A stretch of DNA of 64,000 nucleotides, taken from assembly GCA_025267735.1 (NCBI GenBank), contig CM046303.1, positions 30,418,380 to 30,482,379 on the forward strand, read 5' to 3'. Under the pieces are notes generated by a model. It saw only the letters and a list, made by a program, of their open reading frames with translations, was not told the DNA's origin and ran no database searches. The position numbers and the translations under genes are program-made. Within the stretch, counting starts at the first letter, position 1, and every line of letters begins with the position of its first letter. Shown here piece by piece: positions 23,187-34,800 of this stretch. Origin of the DNA: Mactra quadrangularis (lineage: Eukaryota > Mollusca > Bivalvia > Venerida > Mactridae).

Positions 23187-23349
23187 CTGAAATACATGTA
23201 ATATACATATTTTTTTTAAATTTAAAGTCAAAACTAATGTCATGAATGAAATGTTGTCCTTAGCTGTGCGCTTTAGACTGTAAGCTGCACCCCTAGAAGA
23301 CCACGTTGCACCGAACAAGTGAACACTCATACAATCTTCCCTTGGATCC

Positions 23350-25450
23350 CAGTTAGTGTGGCCATGAAAAGTGCCGTTGTTTGTAAGCCTAAAGCTTATC
23401 GGGTTGGGTGAACCTCAACTCCCTCTCGACGGTCTTCTTGAATGTGATGTAACCATTGGGTGCAAGATGAACGCCGTCTGGCAGAAACGAACCAGGGTTC
23501 TTTATTCTTTTGAAGGTAACAACAAAGTGCACAGTGGGCCATCAGTGGGGGCTTACTGCCTTACATCCAATCCTGCTTGGCCGATTGGCAGTCTTTTTGG
23601 CAGCCATAGTCAAAGTACAGCGGCTCGCACTAGGCTACAATCGTAAGGTAAATGTGGCCGTGAAAAGGGCTGTTGTTTGTAAGCTTAAAGCTTATTGGGG
23701 TTGGGTGAACCTCAACTCTCTCTTAACGGTCTTCTTGAACGTGATGTAACCATTGGGTGCAAGATGTACGCCGTCTGGCTTACTGCCTTACATCCAATCC
23801 TGCCTGGCCGATTGGGGGTTTTTTGGCAGCTTAGTCAAAGTAAAGAGGCTTGCACTTGGCTATGTTATGAACAGCTAAGATAAGCACGTGGATATTGCCC
23901 TTCAGGCGCGTGGGCTTGAGTTTCAGGTTGCAAGCCTTATCACTAGTGCGCGCATGCTTTATTTTTCGACCTTTAATTTTGCCACTTGTACACTTAGATG
24001 TATGACAGGGGCATGGCGAGCAACCATCGATATAGTCTTTAATACCCTCAAATAAAAATGTTAACATGAAATTTGGTCAGCCTGGTCTTCAGAAAAAGTT
24101 TGATTCATCCGATGGCCCTTCTCGTAGTCTAACAGGCGACCATGGTAGTCGCACACGACCTCACTTGGCTTAATCTCCAATTTCAACTCATTGCGCAAAA
24201 CCGTAACCAGCTCAATCAGCCTCTTGAAGGTGAAATGGCACCACTTGAACTGGTCAATCTCGTTACCAGGGGCCATGTAGCGCATAATGTGCGCTGCAAT
24301 CGTGCAGCTGTTTTTGCGGGCCTGAGAGCGCTTACCCTCAATACCACCTTGCTTGGAGTGGTGGGCCACAGCAAATTCATTGAGGTAGGTATGGTTTTCC
24401 ATCATGATGGGCAATCTTTGGGATCAACATACATATTGTGCTGTTTGTACATTTGCGTACAGTACATGCGTTTCTCTCCAAAGGTCTTAGGGTCAGAGAC
24501 AGGGACAGACTCATCCTGCGACAATGCTGGCCTCTTGGCGGCTGGAGGAGGGCACTCATCCGACGACGACTCCTACCCGCATATTACAGCTCTGCGAGTG
24601 CGCGGGGACCTACGCAAGGTCATACTAGAACTGGCTTCCTTAGCTAGGGGGCTGGTGCCAAGCTTTCGTCACCCAATGAGAGCAGGTTTCTAGGGGCCAA
24701 CCTGCGCACCTAAGCAACTGAGAGGCGAGGACAAGGTCGACTCTACCAGAGACGGGTGACTCGCCAAGCACAGGTGCAACCGGTACTTGGTGAGTTTCCG
24801 TCTCCACCAGAGGCTCAAACCTAAGCACCTGCTCATGTTCTTCCTCAATGGGCTCTGAAGTTTCTTGCTCAATAAGTTCTTGCTCCACATTCTCGGGCAC
24901 CAGCTCAGGATCTTGCTCAGAAGGCGGCTGTGGCCGGGGCAAAACGATGGCTTCCCAGTTAGAGCCACCTGGTACAGCCAACACTTGCGGCGGTGGTGCT
25001 ACCTGAGGGGCAGGTTCTGGGGTTCCAGTAGGGTACACTGGGCTGGCAGAGGGGGTGGTGGTGGTATCAGCAGCTGGGGACAATGCTGGACGTTCAGGAG
25101 TAAATTGGCCATGGAACGTAGGCAACTGGGGCTTGTGGCTTGGAGTCATCATAAACTCAAACCCAGGAGGAGGGTGAGCAGCCTTGGCTAAGGCCAACCT
25201 CTTCTCCAGCTCCTTGTAAGATACTCGAGGGCCTAAACTCTTCTCTTAGTAAATGAACTGCACGAGGGGCACCTGCACATCCCTCACCATAAACATTAAC
25301 ATCTTCAAGCCCTGGACCTCCCCAAACTTACTAATGACCTTATCATAATTAAGGAAGGCGGTACCTTTGAATGCCTTGCGCTCTTTCTCTTTGGCCTCTG
25401 TGGCGGGATAGTTTGGTATTTCAGCTGGGTGCTTGAACTACCCTTACCAA
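23350..25450 (-). pseudogene. Second decayed coding element nested in the transposon
   Basis: On the minus strand a long degraded frame runs from about 25450. It begins with EKERKAFKGTAFLNYDK; a TAA interrupts at 25246. A Pro/Thr/Glu-rich stretch of about 185 residues follows (25197-24643), then after frameshifts NEIDQFKWCHFTFKRLIELV (24414-24061), a Cys-rich CSPCPCHTSKC patch, and finally HVLILAVHNIA and PDGVHLAPNGYITFKK. The last motif resembles the Asp-x-x-His block of SGNH/GDSL-type esterases seen in some retroelements. The terminal ~110 bp is duplicated (23371-23480 and 23648-23780). GC content is clearly higher than the surroundings, suggesting a separate origin. Family not identified. 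Confidence 0.45.
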
Positions 25451-25684
25451 AAATAATAGGACAACACCACTATGATTTGGTGTGAGGGACATGCCTATTG
25501 TCTACATGTTCTTCCATGGTTGTTACTGTATATACAATGAGAGTTTCCGTACAAGACAGTACGCTTCGTAGAATGATTCGCTCAAACGACCTCACCTCTA
25601 TTGACCATTTCGGTCACGTGCGTGTTGAGATAGCGGGTCTCGGCTATACTAAGTAACGCAGAGAACAATATTTATTGAGTTTAC

Positions 25685-27540
25685 CTCATCTGACACATTG
25701 AAATGCTCCAATGTCCCCTGGATTGTTTCACTTGATTCCTTCTTTCTTGCAGGAAGCTTCTGTTTGCATCTTTTAACACTAGAGCCCTGAAAGAAATATT
25801 AATAAAAAAACTTTTAAGTGTTAGTAGCAGACAATGCTGTAGTTCCTTACAAGCATGATGCTAATCTGATTATGCTAACCTTTTCCATTACCACATGAAT
25901 CATTTTTTTATTTGGTGAAGAGTCTGCATTACCTTCTTACTCTTCTATCTACTCATAAAAAGTTATTAAAAAAGTTTTTCCTTTTTCAGTGGTAATAGTG
26001 GGGTTTTTTTTGAGGTACATGTAACTCTATTTAAACCAGTATCACAAATGGTACAAGTATTACAGAAAACTAACATATTAATGTAATCATATAATTTGAA
26101 CATGTATAATGTACAAATACAAAGTACTTCCTGAATCTGTATCTTGAGTTTATAGTAACATTCTTTTAGAGGGTAGTCTTACATGTTGACTTCTTCTCCT
26201 GGTCGTATCTACTTGTTCCTTGTCCTAAAATATGAGATCGCACTTTATTAAAGTATCATTTACACAATAGAGTCTACATTTTGCTAAATTTGTAAAAAAT
26301 TATTAATACTTGTGCTGTCAAACAAAATTATCAGCTGCTTGATGTACATTTGTTTTGTTTTCATTGTAGACATTGATAAGTGAAAAATAAATCAAAATAT
26401 TTGCCATCAAACTTCACAATCCCGTACAAAGATTTTCAATTAACAAGTACATGTATAATTACAAATCACAGGGTCATAATCTGGGTCTGAACATTAGATC
26501 TAGAGTAGCTCACTGATGAATTAGTTTGAAACTCAGGAAATCATTATCTCTTGTTCTAATAGTAATGCATGTACTGTATAAGAGTGAGAGATGAATTTAA
26601 GATTGCCTGTGACTTGAACAAGTAACTATGTGTCATAATTGATCTACAACTTACTAGCACTAAGTAGTCTAGAACTGTGCATAATATTGACATATGTATT
26701 TGTTAATTTGGATTATGATCTATTCAATCATCTCAGGTCATATAAAGCTGATTGCACTATTTAAGATTGATTTGGAAGTGTACTGTACTACAACCTGTCA
26801 ACCCTTTCATAAAAAGCAAACAGCTTATTCATTAACTACAAAGAGGTAGGATATAACAGCATAGTAAATAAGTCTGAGAGTTCATTGCTCCCCATTATTT
26901 CTGTTAATAATAACATTTAACTCAATCTGAGAAAAAAACATCTTTTTCTTTCTCACCTATAAGCTAAATTGACCTATAATAATTTTCAGTCTCAACCAGA
27001 ATTTGATTCTTGGTATGATGCATAAAAAATAGTGACAATGATACATTTTGCTTGTTTATCAAGATTAAGTAAGTGAAAGGACCCTTATCAGGGCATAGAT
27101 TAGACTTCTGGTATCGCCACATGGTGACGTCATAATTGGTTGATAATTTTTTTATATTTTCTGTTATCACTTTATACATTTGAATGTGTAGAGAACATTA
27201 GGTCTAGCTATGTTAGTAATATAATTGCGTTAAAGGTGACGGTTTGATATGATTAGCAAGAAACTCAGATTTTACATAAAACCAAATGTTTTGAGATGAA
27301 CCCCACCAGAAGCGCTGCCAGAAAACTAACAATCGCAACCGAAAGCAAATAAAAATGTGTCAATTAGTACATTTCAGTGAAGGAAAATACATTTTGTTAT
27401 CGTATGCGCTAGAAAACTTACTACAGTAACCCAAATTTTCAACACAATAATCAATTACTTACTGTGACTTTGCATGTATTATAACTCCACCATCTTGAAC
27501 AAATCCTCTTCAAAATGAATGCTGTCACATGACCCTTCAT
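25685..27540 (-). pseudogene. Upstream exons of the candidate transposon gene
   Basis: Three exons join in phase 0 with GT-AG borders: 27540-27463 (ATG start, 26 residues, MKGHVTAFILKRICSRWWSY...), 26224-26183 (DKEQVDTTRRRSQH), and 25786-25685 (GSSVKRCKQKLPARKK...). Together they give 74 open residues, strongly basic, with a nuclear-localisation-like cluster. The next acceptor in phase is the P2RX7_C exon at 23186. These exons have no disruptions, unlike those downstream. Calling them the start of the element's gene is an inference from phase, position next to the right inverted repeat, and strand. Confidence 0.45.
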
Positions 27541-28424
27541 GATGGGCGGACTGATTTTGGCAATGTGCTTTTTTTATAAAGAGGTTCCCCGAAGTGGATG
27601 CATTGTTTGCTACAAGCTGTAATGTTCTATTGCCAAAGATGGAATCCACTGACTAATTTTTTGTTAATTTTGAATGAAATATACAAATGTACATGTATAG
27701 TATGATATTGAACCTAGTTAATACTTTGTCTTTGTGAATAACACTATTTACTAGCATTCTAGATTTTTAGTCTTAAGTTATTTATATCAATATCATAGAA
27801 ATGTTACATTTATAGGTTCTTTAGGATAACTTGAGAATGTAAGCAATGTCTCATGGTATTTTAAATACCTGGTAAGCTATAACAGCTATATTCAGGTCAT
27901 CAAGTGCTTGTCCATTGATATGATACTTAAAACATGCATTTTTTGTATTTTTACCACAATTGTTCACAATACCTCTGCTGATTATGGTTGTAAGATAATT
28001 TGATGTATCTGTACAGATGGTGCTGTCCTCGCTTTTTCTCTGGTAATATTTTGGTCCCCAATTAAATTCTAGATTATCCTTATTGAATTGGGTGACAAAA
28101 TGAAAAGAATTTAGTTTGCTGAATGGCTTGCCACTACACCATGGGTGAGTTTTCAGGACTAGTCCTGAATTGTTGGTTCCTTAGTTATGGTTCTTTTCAT
28201 AATACCTATGTATAATATAAGCTGTTAACTTAATAATTTCCATAATTTTAGATTTTTGACCCATGTTAGAGTAATACTGTTCTTTTGTTTGTACATCATA
28301 GATTTATTTATTGAATATCAATAACAGATTGTTTAACATATCAGAAAATATGTCATAAAATAAAAATGTATGATGAAAACTAGTTGTTGTTTCTGTTATT
28401 GTTTTTTTTAATCCTTCACAGCCT

Positions 28425-28510
28425 CAGGTATGGCACAGTTGTAGAGGGCAAGATCTTAATTCAGTTTGATTCCCAACCACTACAGGTTATGCCTTTACAT
28501 GAAAACTAGA
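28425..28510 (+). repeat. tRNA-derived SINE head (family E), copy 2
   Basis: GGCACAGTTGTAGAGGGCAA and TTTGATTCCCAACCACTACA match the module at 165-260. The body is short and lacks a clear tail. Confidence 0.45.
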
Positions 28511-28539
28511 TATTTTCATATAATTTTAAGCTTGACTTT

Positions 28540-29900
28540 TCAAAGAAAATGGGAGCTTGTGCTATCCCTTTCGCTTCTATGTTGGCGTTGCTTGTGAGGT
28601 TCAAGTTTTTTAGAACTCATATCTTCAATACTTTTCAAGATATTTTATTGGAAGTTGGTATATTTTTGAGTTGGACTATATCAACCATGCCGTGAAAGGA
28701 GATAACTCTGGATGATTTTTTTATTAGCTTCGACTTTTCGAAGAAAATAAGAGCTTATGCTATCACTTTTGAGTTGGCGTTGGTTTTCAGGTTAAGTTTT
28801 TTAAACTCTTATATCTTCAACACTATCCAAGTTATTTTATTGAAAGTTTGTATACTTATTTAGTGGAAATATATTAACCGTACTGTGAAAGGGGATAACT
28901 CTGGATGAATTTTTTTGAGTTATTGCCCTTTTATACTTAAAAAATTGCAAAATATGAGGTTAAAGTTGTTCCTATGTAGAATATCTTCAATACTGATCAA
29001 AATATTTGATTAAAAAGTTTGTATACTTATTTGTCAGTACGATATCTACATGACTATGAAGGAACGTAACTGTAGATGAACTATTTTTGGAGTAATTGCC
29101 CGTTTATACTTAAAAAATTGCAAAATATGAGGTTAAAGTTTTTCCTATGCCTTGCCATGAACAAAACACCCAAAAGTCGAGCACGCTGTCCTTGGACTGC
29201 TCTTGTTTTATTAGTTATTGTCTTTTTATACTTTAAAAAATATGATATTAAAGTTCTTATGTCTTATATCTTCAATACTAATTAAGATATAATTTGATTC
29301 AAAGTTTGTATACTTAAATGTTGGTACTATATCTAGGGACTATGAAGGGATGTAACTATGGATGCATTATTTTTGGAGTTATGACCCTTTATACTTTAAC
29401 AGTAATATGAAGAATTTGTTCATATCGTATATACTTGGAACTTAAAAATATGTTTGAATGCAAGTATGCTTATTCGACAGTTCTTTCTCGATTGGACTTT
29501 AAAGGACATAACTCTTGAGTTACTTTTGGAGTTATGCCCCTTTATATTAAAGATTAAAATTTGTTCAATCTGAATATATAGTACTAATAAAGATATTTGA
29601 CTGAAAGTTGGTAAGCTTATTTATCAGTACTACAACTGCAACAACTAGAAAGGCATGTAACTCTTGATTTATTATTTTTGGATTTGTGTTCTTTATCAAC
29701 TTTATTATTAAGGTTAATCTTCTTTGATGTGAAATATTTTCAATTCTTATCAAAATATTTCAAGGGAAGGTGGTATGCTTATTTATTGATACAACATCTA
29801 CACAATTATACAGAAGCATAACTCTTGCTGAATAATTTTGAGTTATGTCCCTTTAAAGTTAAATTTTGTTCAAATTGAAATAAATTTAGTGCTAAAAAGA
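28540..29900. repeat. Diverged ~170-bp tandem repeat tract
   Basis: At least seven recurring blocks share ATATCTTCAATACT...ATATTT..., then GTATACTTATT, then ACTATGAA(G/A)GG, TAACT(C/G)T(G/A)GATGA, TTTTGGAGTTATG, CCCTTTATA. Spacing is around 150-190 bp with much divergence. The first two units start AGCTT(C/G)ACTTTTC(G/A)AAGAAAAT. Non-coding; similar GATAACTCTGGATG motifs recur in bivalve repeats (from memory). Confidence 0.55.
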
Positions 29901-31732
29901 TATTTAAATGAAATAAGGTATGCTTATTCATTGATACTACATCTACTTAACTATGAAGTTAACTTTACTATGGATGTAAGTTTCAGGAGAAATTCCCCTT
30001 TTATAATGTTCAAATATCCTTGTCATGAACAAAACTTTGGAAAAGTTAAGCATGCTGTCCTTGGATTGCTCTTGTTCTTCCATAGTTTATTCAGTGGTTC
30101 ACTCCTTGTGGAAGGGCAATTATTACAGGTAATGAAGTGTCCAGGAAAGCTAGTTAAGTATTCTGCTGTATGTAACGTAGCGTTGATAGGTGAAGTGAAA
30201 CCCGATTAAACTAAGAAAAAAACAGCCATTGCTACATGTATTTGAGTAGGGCATCACATAATGATTTCATAAAAGAATATAGTCTGACAATATTAACCCG
30301 AGCTTACACTACCTTATTATAATAATGACACTATTCTCTTTCATTAAATTGTGAGTTTCTGTTTGCATGTGCACGATTATACACATGTTTATAACAACCT
30401 GCGGGGTTATAAATCAATTTGGTAAACATCGCATGTTCTTGTACTTATAATTTTAGACTCATTCTTTCATGGGGAAAAACATAACTCGGCAATATTGTGG
30501 CACAGTTTTTAAGTATTTTTTTCTTATGGAAACAAAATTTATAGTTCAGTTTGTCTATTATGCCAAAAACCTCTGATTAAGCGTGATTTACAAACGATGA
30601 CATAAATAGATTGTAAATACTGAATTTAATACATTCTTGCATAAAGGTCAAGCTCAGGTTAATATTGTCAGACTATATCCCGCCCAGAAGGATCCACCTA
30701 CTTTCTGTTATAAAGAGCCATGATTGATAGCTAGGCTTTAACCCATGATCTGCATCAGTGAAATATGCATCTCGTAACTGGTTAACAGGTAAATCCAGGG
30801 AAATGTTTCTTGCTTTCGACTTATGATAATTTACATCATAAGATTTTTCATGAAAAGCATGCCATGGCTGTATTATAGTTTAAAACAAGATAAGAGATTA
30901 TTTATCACCATTTATTGTTTACAAATATAACATGAATAATAAAATCTGACAAGTAGGACTTAAGAGCCAGTTACATAGGATATTATTTCCTAAAACAATG
31001 TATATATTTTCTATGCAACAGTATTGTTACAATACAACACTAGTTCAGGTTGCAAGTTTTTCTTGCTGGCAGAAAACAATTATTTTTCTATAGTGTATCT
31101 GAACACTATGTTCTCATATGATCACGCAATCCTGCATACATAAATAGAGTTCATCCCAAATTCAAATACATGTACATGATTTTCTCAGTGTACTGCTGTA
31201 TAGTTAGTTTTTTTCTAAACTCTCAAAACAATAATAATTTCAAGATGACTTCGTGTTCTTTGCCTAACACTCATTATATTGAGATAAGGTGTATTCAATC
31301 TTCTAGAAATTGTTTAAACTTTGACAGTTGAGACAAAATGGACTATACCAAAGGTGATGTTACAATGAAACAAGAGTGTGAAGAGCACAATGGGATCAAT
31401 TTTGAGAATTGTTACTTCCAATATGAAAAAACCCACATTGTTTACATCTTGTCAACCGAAATTCTGAGTTCTAGATCCTATCTATTCAAACAATGGATAC
31501 ACATATATGCAGTTGGCACAAAATAACATTACATGTTTGCATAAACATTAAACTAAACCAATCCATTCCATAGGTAAGGCAGTATTGAAAATAAAAGTTG
31601 AATAGTTCATTTTTACAAAATAAGCAAGGCAGAGAAACCACCGCCCTCATAGTCAATCATGCTTATTATAGTAGAACGCTTGCCATTACACCAACAGGAC
31701 ACTTATGAAAATACATAAATTACAAATCACAT

Positions 31733-31738
31733 TTTATT
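31733..31738 (-). terminator. BOLA1: Putative BOLA1 polyadenylation signal
   Basis: AATAAA on the minus strand, about 160 bases downstream of the BOLA1 stop codon. Chosen by position only. Confidence 0.4.
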
Positions 31739-31895
31739 GTCATCCTTAGCATCCCCTGTCCCAGATTAGTTCATTGTACTGTTTACATAAACATAATGTT
31801 GTGTTTCTTTACAATCTATGCACTATGTATCATTGTTAGCTCCATTAAGAAATAACAGACTGTAAGAGTATATTATCATCACACACTAGAGTCAA

Positions 31896-34800
31896 TCACA
31901 ATCCAGCTCCGCCTCTACAAGCTGGGGATTTAGACACAGATCCTCCACTATCTTCCCATTGTTTTGGTGTTTTAGCCTGAAAGCAGACATATAATGTATA
32001 CCAGTAAGTTTATCCAGGACAATTCAAAACAAAACAAATCTACAAAATCTTAAAATACTATCATGGTTATAGCAAACTTGTGCAACTTAGTGAAGTTGTT
32101 TTTACTCTCCTATCAACATTCTGAATCATATGAAGTGGACAGTTAACCTAATCATCATTAATGGAATATATTGTGCCTAAACTTTGACCCCGATCTGACC
32201 TTTATGCAAGAATATTCATTACATTAAATATGAATGTAGTATAAATGCTCGATACCAATATCAGAGTATACACATTTTGAATAAAATGTTTCTTGCTGAA
32301 GTGTAGAATAGGCGTGGCACCGATTTTTGTCGGGATATGTGTAGATAATTATTAGATGCAACTATGAAAGGTAAGATCAGGGTCAAACTTTGCACACTAT
32401 ACCAGTACTAAACTCTGATCCATTGAAATCAGCTAAATATTTTTCACTATGCCATGGTGGGAGGTAAGTTTGAACCCACACTTGTATGTAGCAGTCTACA
32501 AAATTAGGATATGAAAGAGGTCATCCTAACAACTCATTTTAGTAGCAAGCACATTATCCAGTAAGTAGATATTTGGTTGGCCAGCAGAAATCATTGGTTG
32601 CCTGTTGTGACTGTCAAGAGTATGTGGCGTGCTCAGTACTTAGGTCCAGTGATCAACACATATCCAACTGTTTCCAAGTTATGAACTTGCATTAGTATCC
32701 TTTAAGAGTCCCCATGGCAGCTTGCAGTACTAGAGACACTGTGTTCTACAAACTTCTGTGAGGTTGCTTATGCCAAACTGCAAGGATCCGTGTCCTTCCC
32801 TTGGACTACATAGGCCACATGGAGAAGGATGGATTGCTGTATAGGCAACAGCCTTTCTTCCTAATATATCTGCCCAGATCTGCACCCTGGAGAGGACACT
32901 TCAGCGTCTTATTTATTAACGGAATAACATGGGGAGTGAGCAGTTACCAGTCCTGCAGAAACTGTGGCTGCAATTGTCGTTTCAGAATAGGAATACACTC
33001 CCATACCCGATGCTGAATTGGAAGTACATCAACTACCACGGCGCAGATCCATAATCAGCCATGATTGAAGGATGCCATTTGATTTTTTCATTTGATCCTT
33101 AAAGAGGTTCAAGATGTACAGAGGACACATATTTCATTATTAGTAACCATATTTGGTATGACATTTAATGCTAATGTGTGACCTTTACTTTGAAGCCAGC
33201 CATATGAAATGTGCCCTCTGCATGTTATCTCTATGTGGTAAATGTTTCTATCAAGTTTCATAAAAATGCTTCATGGGGTACAAGAGTTGCATAGCAGACA
33301 TGATTTCAATTTTCCCCTTAAGTAATTGACATCATGAAGACATAAAATACTTACAACTATTGATAAAGCATGTACACCATTTTGTAATTCATCTTGTAAT
33401 GTTTCATTTACCAATCTATGTCTCTGTAATAAATAATACATAACATGTCCATATTCATCATTGGCAATCCATGATACCATTGTCGGTTATCCCATGATAC
33501 ATTACTCTGCTATGCTGCGTTATGTACCGTGGGCCATTTGGTTAGAAAAATCTCTCAATCATGAATAATTAATGAGGCGGTTCTGCAATGGTTCTGCAAA
33601 GAAACCGCTGCCGAAAATGAAATAACGCAACCATTTTTTGAAAATAAACATGTGCCTTGGTTTCTATTTAAAGTAAGAAAAACCCAGTATGACGTCATTG
33701 TAATTGAAGAGTATTTAATTGTAATACGCTATAGCATTGGTCTCCCCTGCCTCATGCATATGCATAAAATGAGATTTTGCCAGTCAAATTGCCCACAGTA
33801 CATATGGAGTGTAACGGAAGAAAGTACTGTGGTAGCCGACGATGTCCATGATACATGTACTCATATATGTTATAAATTATCTTTGACTAACAATACCTTG
33901 GGTTACCGGGATGATATATATTCTGTGTAACTGTTGTGTTTTTAAATGAAATACCAGTGTAATCATCCATTTTTAACCTTTCACTCTGTACTCATCTCAA
34001 TAAACTTACTTTTACCAGATATAATTAAGCTTCTTCAAGAACCTGGGGAAAACATGTCGCCCTATTTCTACTACATGGGTAAATTCAACCATGGAAATTG
34101 ATCAATTTGGCCTGTTACTGCAACAGTATGAAAATATAGTTTAAAATCATCTACAATGGTTTGGGTCAGACCTTTCTGCACTCCCTCATTCTTATGCTAC
34201 TCATTAAGAGATGTTTGTGTTATATTTCAAACCATGCATGAATATTTAATCATAATTGTCCATTCTTTGCCCATGAAATAATGTCTATCATTTGTGATAA
34301 AGATTTTGTATCACTCAGTTTAACTGTTCTCAAACATAGCTTTATATATTTGTATATAGCTCTATATAAATATTTATATAATTGTATATGTATGTTGTGG
34401 TATTGTATTTTGATATATACATTGTATATACATGTATTGATAATTGTATTATAAGGTGTTGTTTAGTGTAATTGGTATATGTATGTTATTGCTTTGTATC
34501 GTAAAATTTGTATGTTGTATATCCGTGTATGTCACATATTTATATGATGTATCTTGTTCATGGGCCAAATGACCTTAGAATATGAAATAAAGTCTTCTTC
34601 TTCTTCTATATTTCTATCATTACCTTGATTAAAGGAAGTGAATCAAATTTTTCTGTTACAACAACAACTTTAAAATGTGTCTCTGAACCTGAAACATAAT
34701 ATCATTATAATACATTTATTTATTGGAGTTAACGCCGTATCAACACAATTTAGGTCATTTCACAGCGTCCAGCGCACCTAACCTAGCTTTCCAGGACCAT

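Larger units (their letters stand above)
15968..27650 (-). mobile_element. Candidate 11.7 kb DNA transposon (THAP / P2RX7_C / YqaJ), decayed
   Basis: AGTGGATTCCATCTTTGG at 15968-15985 and its exact reverse complement at 27633-27650 form an 18-bp perfect inverted repeat, extending weakly two bases further inward. Everything between is consistent with one degenerate minus-strand coding region. Its upstream ATG (27540) lies 110 bp inside the right end; its last recognisable coding block ends near 17020. Coding blocks in order of transcription: basic N-terminal exons, P2RX7_C first half (twice), P2RX7_C second half (five tandem copies), THAP domain, more P2RX7_C pieces, an Ser/Arg-rich segment, and a YqaJ-like nuclease (twice). 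In-frame stops and frameshifts show it is not functional. No clear target-site duplication was found, so the boundaries are an inference from the inverted repeat plus content. Confidence 0.55.
27651..31895. other. Spacer between the candidate transposon and BOLA1
   Basis: No gene is supported. It holds a SINE head (28425-28510), the diverged tandem tract 28540-29900, a fragment at 30810-30860 resembling the foldback element at 43937, and the BOLA1 3' UTR near its end. Confidence 0.5.

Noticed and set aside
24142..24693. 183-codon plus-strand open frame
   Set aside because: It is antisense to the degraded minus-strand coding element and reflects its GC-rich composition.
33271..33480. Separate small gene starting MVSWIANDEYGH
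   Set aside because: The C-terminal part is a BOLA1 exon starting at the acceptor at 33423. The codons before it are intron read-through.
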